NCBI GenBank assembly: GCA_023954035.1
Contig: JAMLIT010000025.1
Span: 1 to 53,506, forward strand
From: Burkholderiaceae bacterium
GTDB taxonomy: Bacteria; Pseudomonadota; Gammaproteobacteria; Burkholderiales; Burkholderiaceae_C
DNA: 53,506 bases
Reading direction: 5' to 3'
A model generated the notes under the pieces. That model did not search any database, was not told the origin of the DNA, and was given only the letters and a program-made list of their open reading frames with translations. Below are positions 1 to 7,540 of the stretch, in pieces. The position numbers and the translations under genes are program-made. How positions within the stretch are numbered: the stretch's first letter is position 1; each line of letters starts with the position of its first letter.

Positions 1-52
1 TCTGCCCGATGAAGGCTTGCGGACGCGGGTTCAATTCCCGCCAGCTCCACCA
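1..52 (+). ncRNA. ssrA: tmRNA, 3' end only
   Basis: The first 52 bases match the 3' end of transfer-messenger RNA: a T-arm (GCGGGTTCAATTCCCGC), the acceptor strand CAGCTCCA and the encoded CCA. tmRNA rescues stalled ribosomes together with SmpB. The tag-encoding part lies outside the window, so it cannot be told whether this is the full gene or only a 3' copy left by an integrated element. A plain tRNA is less likely because the acceptor and T-arm sequence is the typical ssrA one. Confidence 0.85.
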
Positions 53-60
53 TTTACCAA

Positions 61-92
61 AATCCCAACCCTTATCGGTTGGGATTTTTTTT
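61..92 (+). terminator. Rho-independent terminator of ssrA
   Basis: AATCCCAACC (61-70) pairs perfectly with GGTTGGGATT (77-86) across a six-base loop and is followed by a run of T. It lies 8 bases after the CCA of the tmRNA and would end that transcript. Confidence 0.9.
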
Positions 93-340
93 GCCCGCAG
101 CGCCAGTGTTGGCGCGGTTTCTGGCCTCGGCCTCGCGAGCGAAATCTCCACACTCCCCAAGTTTTTCCCCTTTCTGACGCCTCTCTGTTCTCCGTTTTCT
201 CTGCTGATCTCGCGAGTGTTCTCGAGGGCACTTCCTTTGCTGGCGCGGCTTTAGAGGTCGTTAGTTGTGATCTGCAACTGCTGTAGCAGCGGCGACTGAA
301 AGCCTTGGCGCGCACTCACGGTTGTGCGCAGCCTCACGGT
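93..340. other. Spacer without a recognisable gene
   Basis: Between the ssrA terminator and the chr promoter I see no ORF with family resemblance on either strand; the three short ORFs here overlap one another and look like noise. A small hairpin (GCGCCA/TGGCGC around 100-115) is the only structure noted. Confidence 0.5.
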
Positions 341-369
341 TTGTAGATTTAGCTACATATATGTAGAAT
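341..369 (+). promoter_or_regulatory. Putative chrB promoter with palindromic operator
   Basis: TTGTAG (341-346) and TAGAAT (364-369) are separated by 17 bases and fit a sigma-70 promoter ending 8 bases before the chrB ATG. The perfect 14-bp palindrome CTACATATATGTAG (353-366) fills the spacer and touches the -10, where a bound repressor would block polymerase. ChrB proteins are known chromate-responsive regulators, so autoregulation here is a reasonable inference. Confidence 0.65.
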
Positions 370-376
370 TATCATC

Positions 377-1318
377 ATGAATATGTGGCTATCGCTCATT
401 ACCACTTTGCCAACCGAGAACGCGACACTGCGCCAACGCGCCTGGCGCGCACTCAAGGCGTCCGGCGCAGCCGTGCTGCGAGACGGGGTGTATCTCATGC
501 CCGAGCGTGATGATTGCCGCGCCACGTTGGATGGCCTGGCGGCCGATGTCCGCGAGGGGGGCGGCAGTGCCCACGTCCTTCGCGTAGAAGAACCCATTGA
601 GGCGGGTTTCATTGCCATGTTTGACCGCAGCAATGAATTTGCCACGCTGCTCAGCGAGATCGCCCAAGTCAGGCAGGTACTTTCAGCAGATACCGTGCAG
701 GATGTGCTGCGACAAGTCAGAAAGCTGCGCAAGTCTTTCTCCAATCTCGCGGAAATCGATTTCTTCCCCGGAGAGGCGCAGAGACAGGCCGACAGCGCCT
801 TGCGCGAACTGGAATTGGCCTGCGCACGCACGCTCTCGCCCGATGAACCGCAGGTCATGGAAGGCGATATTTCACGCCGCCAGATTTCGGACTTTCAAGG
901 GCGCATCTGGGCCACCCGGCAACGCCCGTGGGTGGATCGGCTTGCTAGCGCGTGGCTCATTCGCCGCTTTATTGACCCTCAGGCACGAGTGATCTGGTTG
1001 GCAACGCCTGCGGATTGCCCCGCCGATGCGCTCGGCTTCGACTTCGACGGGGCCATGTTCAGCCACGTCGGCAGCCGCGTCACCTTCGAGGTGCTGGCGA
1101 CGAGTTTCGCACTGGAGCTGCCCGCCCTGGCTCGTCTTGGTTTACTGGTGCACTACCTCGATGTAGGCGGCGTCCAGCCGCCCGAGGCAGCGGGCATCGA
1201 AAGCGTGCTGGCCGGGATGCGCGAGAGCATCACCGATGACGATCAATTGCTGATAGCCGCCTCAAGCGTATTCGACGGCTTGCTGGCCAGCTTCGATAAA
1301 GGAACCCCAAACACATGA
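377..1318 (+). CDS. chrB: ChrB, chromate resistance regulator
   Basis: This 313-residue protein has the ChrB layout: an N-terminal DNA-binding type half (about 1-150) and a C-terminal ChrB domain (about 175-305) that opens with RQRPWVDRLASAWLIRRFID. ChrB is the chromate-sensing regulator needed for full chromate resistance and probably represses its own operon. The start is the ATG at 377, eight bases after the -10 element; an in-frame ATG two codons later is possible. Its stop overlaps the chrA start by four bases, so the two are probably translationally coupled. The palindrome just upstream is the probable binding site. Confidence 0.9.
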   Translation: MNMWLSLITTLPTENATLRQRAWRALKASGAAVLRDGVYLMPERDDCRATLDGLAADVREGGGSAHVLRVEEPIEAGFIAMFDRSNEFATLLSEIAQVRQVLSADTVQDVLRQVRKLRKSFSNLAEIDFFPGEAQRQADSALRELELACARTLSPDEPQVMEGDISRRQISDFQGRIWATRQRPWVDRLASAWLIRRFIDPQARVIWLATPADCPADALGFDFDGAMFSHVGSRVTFEVLATSFALELPALARLGLLVHYLDVGGVQPPEAAGIESVLAGMRESITDDDQLLIAASSVFDGLLASFDKGTPNT

Positions 1319-2679
1319 CCCCATCCGCTCCTCAGACAGACGCCCTCACGACCTCGACGCCGCCATCCATTGGCTTTTGGCAGGCATTCGCCTTCTGGCT
1401 GAAACTAGGCTTCATCAGCTTTGGCGGCCCTGCCGGGCAGATATCGATCATGCATCAGGAGCTGGTCGAAAACCGGCGCTGGATCTCCGAACGGCGCTTC
1501 CTACACGCACTGAACTACTGCATGGTGCTCCCCGGTCCAGAGGCGCAACAACTGGCCACCTATATCGGCTGGCTGATGCATAGAACTTGGGGCGGCATCG
1601 TGGCCGGTGCGCTGTTCGTCCTGCCCTCGTTGCTGATTCTGATCGCACTGTCCTGGGTGTACATCGCTTTCGGTGAGATGCCGTTGGTCGCAGGCTTGTT
1701 CTATGGCATCAAGCCCGCAGTGACCGCCATCGTGGTGCAAGCCGCACACCGCATTGGCTCGCGCGCCCTCAAAAATAACTGGCTATGGGGTATCGCTGCG
1801 GCCTCGTTCATCGCCATCTTTGCGGCCAACGTTCCCTTTCCGGCCATCGTCGCCGCCGCCGCGCTGATCGGCTACATCGGTGGACGGCTGGCCCCCGGCA
1901 AATTCAAGGCAGGTGGCGGGCATGGCCAGTCCGACAAAAGCTATGGCCCGGCACTGATCGACGACGATACGCCGACACCCGAGCACGCCCGGTTCCGTTG
2001 GACGCGCCTGCTGCAGGTGGTCGTGGTGGGCGGTTTGCTGTGGTTGGTGCCGATGGGCTTGCTGACAACAATCTACGGTTGGAACCATACGCTGACCCAG
2101 ATGGGTTGGTTCTTCACCAAGGCGGCCCTGCTGACCTTTGGCGGCGCGTATGCCGTGCTGCCTTATGTGTATCAGGGCGCTGTGGGGAACTACGGCTGGC
2201 TCACGCCGACGCAAATGATAGATGGCTTGGCCTTGGGCGAGACGACTCCGGGGCCGCTGATCATGGTGGTGGCCTTCGTCGGTTTCGTGGGGGGCTACGT
2301 CAAAGCCTTGTTCGGGCCGGATGCGCTGTTTCTCGCCGGTGCGGTCGCCGCCAGTCTGGTTACCTGGTTTACCTTCCTGCCGTCCTTTCTGTTCATTCTG
2401 GCCGGAGGGCCTCTGGTGGAGAGTACCCACAACGATCTCAAATTCACCGCCCCGTTGACGGCCATCACCGCCGCCGTAGTGGGTGTAATTCTGAATCTGG
2501 CCCTGTTCTTTGGCTACCACGTCCTCTGGCCGGACGGCTTCGGCGCTCGCTTTGACTGGGTGTCGGCCGTGATTGCACTCGGTGCTGCCGTCGCCTTGTT
2601 CAAATTCAAGCGTAACGTGATTCATGTGATCGCGGCTTGTGCGGTCATCGGCCTGATCCTGAAAACCATGATTCTGTGA
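1315..2679 (+). CDS. chrA: Chromate transporter ChrA
   Basis: This 454-residue, strongly hydrophobic protein has the two repeated CHR domains of the long-chain chromate ion transporter family. The first half carries GFISFGGPAGQI and PGPEAQQLATY. The second carries the matching LLTFGGAYAVLPYV and GETTPGPLIM. ChrA exports chromate from the cytoplasm, driven by the membrane potential. The two halves are joined by a hydrophilic stretch around residues 200-225. Translation starts inside the chrB stop (ATGA). Confidence 0.95.
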   Translation: MTPSAPQTDALTTSTPPSIGFWQAFAFWLKLGFISFGGPAGQISIMHQELVENRRWISERRFLHALNYCMVLPGPEAQQLATYIGWLMHRTWGGIVAGALFVLPSLLILIALSWVYIAFGEMPLVAGLFYGIKPAVTAIVVQAAHRIGSRALKNNWLWGIAAASFIAIFAANVPFPAIVAAAALIGYIGGRLAPGKFKAGGGHGQSDKSYGPALIDDDTPTPEHARFRWTRLLQVVVVGGLLWLVPMGLLTTIYGWNHTLTQMGWFFTKAALLTFGGAYAVLPYVYQGAVGNYGWLTPTQMIDGLALGETTPGPLIMVVAFVGFVGGYVKALFGPDALFLAGAVAASLVTWFTFLPSFLFILAGGPLVESTHNDLKFTAPLTAITAAVVGVILNLALFFGYHVLWPDGFGARFDWVSAVIALGAAVALFKFKRNVIHVIAACAVIGLILKTMIL

Positions 2680-2688
2680 GGTGGCACC

Positions 2689-3141
2689 ATGCAATGGATT
2701 ACACGTGAACGCCCGAAGATCGACCGCATTGCGTGCCCGTGGCTGGTGGCGCGCTTCATCGACAGGGATGCGGAGTTTCTCTACGTTCCATCTGGTGACG
2801 TGCTGCGCATTGCCGAGGAAACGGGAGCGATCCCGTATGACATCCCCGGTGTGGAGCTGTCACACGTCGGCGAGCTGTGCAGCTTCGATGCATTCCTGAA
2901 CAAGTATGGGCTCGATGATCCGGCAATCAAGCAACTTGCTGCCATCGTGCGTGGTGCGGACACCTCGCAGCTTGACCTCACACCTCAGTCAGCCGGACTC
3001 TACGCGCTATCGCTGGGTCTGTCGCAGAACTTCGCTGACGATCATGAAATGCTCAGACATGGCATGGTCATGTACGACGCGCTTTATGCTTGGTGTCGGC
3101 ACTGCCAAAGTGAAACCCACAACTGGCCGCCAAAAATGTAG
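2689..3141 (+). CDS. ChrB C-terminal domain protein (chromate operon accessory)
   Basis: This 150-residue protein consists of a stand-alone ChrB-type C-terminal domain. Its start, RERPKIDRIACPWLVARFID, parallels the domain opening in ChrB two genes upstream (RPWVDRLASAWLIRRFID), but the N-terminal regulatory half is missing. It lies nine bases after chrA on the same strand with GAGGTGG before the ATG, so it belongs to the chr operon. Its biochemical role is not established; the family is found repeatedly in chromate clusters. The C-terminus holds a WCRHCQSETH stretch that could bind metal. Confidence 0.75.
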   Translation: MQWITRERPKIDRIACPWLVARFIDRDAEFLYVPSGDVLRIAEETGAIPYDIPGVELSHVGELCSFDAFLNKYGLDDPAIKQLAAIVRGADTSQLDLTPQSAGLYALSLGLSQNFADDHEMLRHGMVMYDALYAWCRHCQSETHNWPPKM

Positions 3142-3164
3142 CGGAATTGGGCACACTATCACTG

Positions 3165-4205
3165 ATGAACCAGAGCATCTTCTTCGCCATCATGGCAGCC
3201 CTGCTGTTTGGGGCCAGTACACCTTTTGCCAAGCTGCTGATCAATGAAGCATCTCCGATGATGCTGGGTGGGATGCTCTATCTAGGCAGCGGACTTGGCC
3301 TTGGTGTTGCGAGGCTGATCCGGGATCGCGGCTGGAAAAGCGCCGGAATGGCGACAAAGGAATGGCCCTGGCTGCTTGGGGCCATCGTCTTTGGCGGGGT
3401 GTTTGGCCCCGTTGCCCTGATGTTTGGACTGGCACATGCCAGTGGAGCATCGGCGTCTCTTCTGCTCAATCTGGAGGCGGTTTTGACAGCCGTGATTGCT
3501 TGGGTCGTGTTCCGGGAAAACGCAGACCGTCGTGTCGTGTTGGGCATGGCCGCCATCGTGGCCGGAGGTGTGGTTCTGTCCTGGCCCACAGGAGAAACAG
3601 TCTCCACCGCTGGCATCGGCCCGATGGCCATTGCACTGGCTTGCCTGTGCTGGGCGATTGACAACAATCTGACGCGTAAAGTATCGGCATCCGATGCACT
3701 GTTCATTGCGGGAAGCAAAGGACTCATCGCCGGGACGGTCAACTGCACACTGGCGTTAGTTTCTGGCAGCGCTTTCCCGCCGCTTGCAACGGTGGGGTCG
3801 ATCATGCTGCTTGGCCTGCTGGGTTATGGAATCAGCCTCGTGATGTTTGTGTTGGCTTTGCGAGGGTTGGGTACCTCGCGAACCGGGGCCTATTTCTCGA
3901 CAGCGCCTTTCATCGGCGCGCTGATTGCACTGGCATTGCTGCGAGAGCCCGTTACGCCAACTTTCTGGTTGGCGAGCATTCTGATGGGAGTGGGTGTGTG
4001 GTTGCACCTGACGGAGCGTCATGAGCATCTGCACACGCACGAACCGCTGGAGCATCGCCATCCACACCGGCATGATGAACATCACCAGCACGATCATGAT
4101 TTCGAGTGGGATGGGCAAGAGCCTCATTCACATCAGCACGCGCATGCAGTTGCGACGCACAAGCACCCACATTTCCCCGATATCCATCATCGGCACGCAC
4201 ACTGA
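3165..4205 (+). CDS. EamA/DMT-family exporter with histidine-rich cytoplasmic tail
   Basis: About 280 residues form ten hydrophobic segments in the two-EamA-domain arrangement of drug/metabolite transporters. They are followed by a 66-residue tail containing 24 histidines (from HLTERHEHLHTH to HHRHAH at the end). A tail like this suggests binding of a divalent metal. The gene follows the ChrB-like gene by 23 bases in the same direction and probably closes the chr operon. I chose the ATG at 3165; an in-frame TTG at 3147 would add six residues. The substrate is unknown; metal or amino-acid export are the main options. Confidence 0.8.
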   Translation: MNQSIFFAIMAALLFGASTPFAKLLINEASPMMLGGMLYLGSGLGLGVARLIRDRGWKSAGMATKEWPWLLGAIVFGGVFGPVALMFGLAHASGASASLLLNLEAVLTAVIAWVVFRENADRRVVLGMAAIVAGGVVLSWPTGETVSTAGIGPMAIALACLCWAIDNNLTRKVSASDALFIAGSKGLIAGTVNCTLALVSGSAFPPLATVGSIMLLGLLGYGISLVMFVLALRGLGTSRTGAYFSTAPFIGALIALALLREPVTPTFWLASILMGVGVWLHLTERHEHLHTHEPLEHRHPHRHDEHHQHDHDFEWDGQEPHSHQHAHAVATHKHPHFPDIHHRHAH

Positions 4206-4211
4206 TGCAGC

Positions 4212-4694
4212 TCACCTCTGCGGATTGAGTGAGCGCAACAATTCCTGTTGCTCTCGCCATAGGCAGGGCCAGGGTCGACGCATCAGCTGCTCCAGAACAG
4301 AGCTTGGTGAGACCACCAGCCGCTCCACGATCTCCGGGGCCATCAGGGTCAGCCGCATGACCCGGCGCACCTGCGTCACGTCTATGCCCTCTGCTTCTGC
4401 GATGTCGCTCGCCGAAGTGATCCGCCCCTCGTCCAGCAACCGCTGCCAGTGGTGCGCGAGGCCGAGCGCCCGCATCAAGGGGGTGTCCTGCGCCATCTCG
4501 CGCACCTGCCGCTCACGGAGGGCCTCGTCCAGGAACTCCTGCGGCGCGTCCAGCGGCGTGATGACCTGCTTCTTCAAACCCCGGCGCACCAGTGTCCAGG
4601 GCAGGAAGGTTTCCATCTGCACGCCGCCAGCAGGCAGCGGCGTCTGATACGTCACTGGGTCGCCCTTGGCGTGGCCACGATGCTTCTTGCTCAT
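4212..4694 (-). CDS. Recombinase-associated HTH-like protein, paralogue of the preceding gene
   Basis: This 160-residue protein is the last gene of a five-gene overlapping operon. From METFLPWTLVRRGLKK onward it lines up with the product of 4691-5062 (METFVPLTFRRRG), and both share a helix-rich C-terminal part: RRVMRLTLMAPEIVERL here, NELLRLTLLAPDIIEQF there. That pattern (RL-x-LMAPEIVE, then W-x-x-Q) resembles the extreme C-terminal segment of many proteobacterial large serine recombinases. A role as DNA-binding partner of the recombinase is inference. A GAGGAGG ribosome site precedes the ATG, which overlaps the upstream gene by four bases. The ORF is open further upstream, but that extension overlaps its neighbour and has no ribosome site. 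Confidence 0.75.
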   Translation of the reverse strand: MSKKHRGHAKGDPVTYQTPLPAGGVQMETFLPWTLVRRGLKKQVITPLDAPQEFLDEALRERQVREMAQDTPLMRALGLAHHWQRLLDEGRITSASDIAEAEGIDVTQVRRVMRLTLMAPEIVERLVVSPSSVLEQLMRRPWPCLWREQQELLRSLNPQR

Positions 4695-5062
4695 ACGTCC
4701 TCCTCGAAGGTGGCCATGAGCTGGCGCTGGGCCTGCCAGTCGACCATCAGGCGGTTTCGCTGAAACCACATCAGCGTCAGCCGCCGTGGCTGCTTGCCCG
4801 CCATGAACTGCTCAATGATGTCGGGGGCCAACAGGGTCAGGCGCAGCAGTTCGTTGACCACCGAGTGGTGCAGCTTCTCGGCGCGGGCGATGGCCGACCC
4901 GCTCTGCATCGCGCCGGTGTCCAGCAGGTGCTGCCAGTAAAAGGCCCGTGCCACACCGTCGAGCAGGGTCACGTCGTGGACGCTGCGCTCGTCGGTGGCC
5001 ACGCGCTGGACGCCCCGGCGTCGGAACGTCAGGGGCACGAAGGTTTCCATCGGTTCGTCCAT
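4691..5062 (-). CDS. Recombinase-associated HTH-like protein
   Basis: This 123-residue protein begins MDEPMETFVPLTFRRRG and has a predicted helix-turn-helix around residues 60-90 (SAIARAEKLHHSVVNELLR), then LTLLAPDIIEQFMAGKQP and a VDWQAQRQL end. This end is like the C-terminal tail fused to some site-specific serine recombinases, here a separate gene. It starts on the last base of the recombinase stop and overlaps the next gene, its paralogue. No characterised homologue is recognised. Function in DNA recognition for the recombinase is inferred from context. Confidence 0.75.
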   Translation of the reverse strand: MDEPMETFVPLTFRRRGVQRVATDERSVHDVTLLDGVARAFYWQHLLDTGAMQSGSAIARAEKLHHSVVNELLRLTLLAPDIIEQFMAGKQPRRLTLMWFQRNRLMVDWQAQRQLMATFEEDV

Positions 5063-6450
5063 CAGGCTTCGACCTCCAGCAGTTCGGCACCGATGCTGTC
5101 CGGGGCGAACTCCGCGATGAGCGCGTTCCAACCCACCTCACGCCACTTCACCTTGATCCCCTGTACCTCGCCCGTGTGGACGAGGTCGATGCGCTCGATC
5201 ATCAGATTGGCGATGCGGTGGCGTTCGACCGGGAACAGTTGATCCCAGACGTTGTTGAGCCGTCCCATCGCCATCACGGTGGTGGCCTCGTCGATCTGGG
5301 CCCCGTTGCGTTGGATGTGCCGCACCACCGACGCTACGGTCTCCGGGCTGGTCAGCACCGTGCGGATCTGGGCCACCACCGCCCCCTCGATCTCCGGCGC
5401 GGGCACGCGCTCATAGCCCTTGCCCGGCGCGCCGAACCGCGCTTCCGACTTGGACACGTAGTAGTGGTACTTGCGCCCGTTCTTGCGCGAGTAGGTCGGG
5501 TACATCCGCTCGCCTGAGGGTGCGTACAGCAGGCCGCGCAGCAAGGCGTCGGTGCGCGACCTGATCTTGGTTTCCACCGACCGGGTGTGACCGTCCTTGG
5601 CCAGCACCTCGTGAACCCGGCCCCACAGCCCGGGATCGATGATGGCTTGATGCACGCCCGGGTACCAATTGCCCTTGTGCGACAACTCCCCGAGGTAGAT
5701 GCGGTTGCGCAGCAACTTGTGCAGGTACTTCTTGTCGATGCGCGTGCCCGCCCGCGTCTGGCCGTCCTGTGTCGTCCACGCCTTGGTCGTGATGCCATCC
5801 AGCGTCAGGTTGGCGGCAATCTGGGTGGGCGAGCCGATTGTCAGCATCTCCTCAAAGATTCGCCGCACCACCGCCGCCTCCGCGTCGTTGATGACCAGCA
5901 GACGGTTCTCTACGTCGAAGCCGAGCGGCGGGACACCACCCATCCACATCCCTTTGCGTTTGCTGGCGGCGATCTTGTCGCGGATGCGCTCGCCGGTGAC
6001 CTCGCGCTCGAACTGGGCGAAGGACAGCAGCACGTTGAGCATCAGCCGTCCCATCGACGTGGTGGTGTTGAACTGCTGCGTGACCGACACAAACGACACG
6101 CCGTGGCGCTCGAACACCTCGACCATCTTGGAGAAGTCGGCGAGGCTGCGCGTCAGGCGGTCGATCTTGTAGACCACCACGATGTCGATCTGGCCGCGCT
6201 CGATGTCGGCCATCAGGCGTTTCAGCCCGGGCCGATCCGTGTTGCCGCCGGAGAAGCCAGGGTCGTCGTAGTCGTCGGCCACCGGAATCCATCCCTCGGC
6301 ACGCTGGCTGGCGACGTAGGCGTGGCCTGCCTCCTTCTGCGCGTCGATGGAGTTGAACTCCTGGTCAAGGCGCTCGTCCGACGACACCCGGCAGTAGACG
6401 GCGCAGCGTTTGCGAGCCTTGGGAGAGGCGATCTGGGTGGCGTCGCTCAT
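5062..6450 (-). CDS. Large serine recombinase (resolvase/invertase family)
   Basis: This 462-residue protein has an N-terminal resolvase domain (about 15-165): CAVYCRVSSDERLDQEFNS contains the catalytic serine in YCRVSS, and VVYKIDRLTRS carries the conserved Arg. A Recombinase domain (about 185-300; GFDVENRLLVINDAEAAVVR) and a zinc-ribbon-like region (LLRGLLYAPSGERM) follow. It would catalyse site-specific integration, excision or inversion. The protein starts at MSDATQIAS (6450), overlapping the DUF2924 stop by four bases; the much longer open frame upstream is a shadow of that gene. Its own C-terminus is short, matching the presence of two separate tail-like proteins downstream. Confidence 0.92.
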   Translation of the reverse strand: MSDATQIASPKARKRCAVYCRVSSDERLDQEFNSIDAQKEAGHAYVASQRAEGWIPVADDYDDPGFSGGNTDRPGLKRLMADIERGQIDIVVVYKIDRLTRSLADFSKMVEVFERHGVSFVSVTQQFNTTTSMGRLMLNVLLSFAQFEREVTGERIRDKIAASKRKGMWMGGVPPLGFDVENRLLVINDAEAAVVRRIFEEMLTIGSPTQIAANLTLDGITTKAWTTQDGQTRAGTRIDKKYLHKLLRNRIYLGELSHKGNWYPGVHQAIIDPGLWGRVHEVLAKDGHTRSVETKIRSRTDALLRGLLYAPSGERMYPTYSRKNGRKYHYYVSKSEARFGAPGKGYERVPAPEIEGAVVAQIRTVLTSPETVASVVRHIQRNGAQIDEATTVMAMGRLNNVWDQLFPVERHRIANLMIERIDLVHTGEVQGIKVKWREVGWNALIAEFAPDSIGAELLEVEA

Positions 6451-6899
6451 TGCGCACCTGCCTTGCCGGTCAGGCCGAAGAAGAGCGGCCCCGACCAGTG
6501 CGTGCCGGTGATCTGCCGGGCCACGGCTGTCAGGCTCTTGAAGGTGCTGCCCTCGTACTCGAACAGACCTTCGGCGGTGACCGCCACCTTGTGCTCGCGG
6601 TCGCCCCATTCGCGCAGCAGCACGGTGCCGGGCGCGAAGTTGGTGTCGCGCGGGCGAGCCCGTAGCTTGATCTTGGAATGCTTGGCACCGATGGCCTCCA
6701 AGCGCTGGCGCGTGTTGTGCGCCAGACCGCCGAAGGCTTCCTCCTGCATCTTGTAGGCGATGCGCGACTCGATGAATACGCGGTTCGGGTTGATGGGGTG
6801 GCTGCTGAAGTACCGATCCCACACTGGCCACAGCTCGGCGATGGGCAGGCTCGACAGCTCCGCGATCCGTGCGGCGACGGATGCTTGTTTCTCGTTCAT
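6447..6899 (-). CDS. DUF2924 domain protein
   Basis: This 150-residue protein matches the DUF2924 family: VWDRYFSSHPINPNRVFIES, then RIAYKMQEEAFGGL, and a C-terminal beta-rich part with TVLLREWGDREHKVAV and GSTFKSLTAVARQITG. In proteobacteria this family is found beside large serine recombinases and is thought to assist them; its mechanism is unknown. It overlaps the small gene upstream and the recombinase downstream by four bases each. The start is MNEKQAS, preceded by GGAGAAG. Confidence 0.85.
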   Translation of the reverse strand: MNEKQASVAARIAELSSLPIAELWPVWDRYFSSHPINPNRVFIESRIAYKMQEEAFGGLAHNTRQRLEAIGAKHSKIKLRARPRDTNFAPGTVLLREWGDREHKVAVTAEGLFEYEGSTFKSLTAVARQITGTHWSGPLFFGLTGKAGAQ

Positions 6900-7090
6900 C
6901 ACAACTTCTCCTGTGGATAGGGGGTTGTATGAACGCGCTGGTCGGGCAGGAAGCCAAGGCCAACTTCTCTCTGTTTTGGCGCTTCTGCAACGACGGTGCG
7001 GACGATGGCGGCCGCAAGGATGGCGGCGATTTCGCCAGCACGGGCGCTGGCGTACATCTCCGAGGGAGATGAGAGTTCGAGGTTCTTCAT
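6899..7090 (-). CDS. Small protein, first gene of the recombinase operon
   Basis: This is a 63-residue ORF (MKNLELSSPSEMYASARAG...) with CGGAG upstream. Its stop overlaps the DUF2924 start (ATGA), the same coupling seen through the rest of this operon, so it is probably translated. The middle is an alanine-rich helix (EIAAILAAAIVRTVV). I do not recognise a family. Confidence 0.6.
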   Translation of the reverse strand: MKNLELSSPSEMYASARAGEIAAILAAAIVRTVVAEAPKQREVGLGFLPDQRVHTTPYPQEKL

Positions 7091-7196
7091 GACGGCTCCG
7101 GGGAATTGCAACCGTCATGGATAGTGAACTTGATCCTTCGGAGAGGATGGCAACGCAGGGTAATCGGCGAAAAATGATTGCGCGTTTACGAAACAG

Positions 7197-7225
7197 TTGA
7201 CCGGAGCGCCTGCTCGCTCTATGAT
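7197..7225 (+). promoter_or_regulatory. Sigma-70 promoter of the XRE/ImmA-IrrE pair
   Basis: TTGACC (7197-7202), a 17-base spacer and TATGAT (7220-7225) give a near-consensus promoter 36 bases before the regulator ATG. The spacer holds an inverted repeat, GAGCG and CGCTC, that could be an operator for the XRE protein. The same intergenic stretch must hold the divergent promoter of the recombinase operon. Confidence 0.75.
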
Positions 7226-7261
7226 CGACAAATTAACAAATCACGCAATTAGGAAACGGCC

Positions 7262-7540
7262 ATGCCTTTTGGAGACTTCATTCGCAAAATGCGCGAAGAG
7301 AAGCAGATCCAGATGAACGACTTCGCGCGTCAGCTGGAGATTTCGCCTGCCTACTGGTCACGCATCGAGCGCAACATGGAAAAGCCCCCCAAGGATGAGC
7401 TGATCCGCAAAGCAGCAGAGATTCTCGGCATCGCCCCGGACGACGCTTTCGTCGAGGCCAGTCGTCTGCCGCCCGACATGCGCGAGGATGTGGGCAACGT
7501 GGTGCGGATGTACCGTCGGGAAGTCACGGAGAAAAAGTGA
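7262..7540 (+). CDS. XRE-family transcriptional regulator
   Basis: This 92-residue protein is almost entirely a lambda-repressor-like HTH: FIRKMREEKQIQMNDFARQL, then SPAYWSRIERNMEKPP as the turn and recognition helix, then a RKAAEILGI scaffold helix. It is followed immediately by an ImmA/IrrE protease gene, the usual repressor/anti-repressor arrangement in mobile elements, and is divergent from the recombinase operon. It probably represses that operon and itself. The AGGAAAC ribosome site precedes the ATG. Confidence 0.88.
   Translation: MPFGDFIRKMREEKQIQMNDFARQLEISPAYWSRIERNMEKPPKDELIRKAAEILGIAPDDAFVEASRLPPDMREDVGNVVRMYRREVTEKK

Noticed and set aside
6451-7041. N-terminal extension of the serine recombinase
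   Set aside because: Arg-rich, no homology, and read in another frame of the DUF2924 gene; the resolvase domain begins right after MSDATQ.
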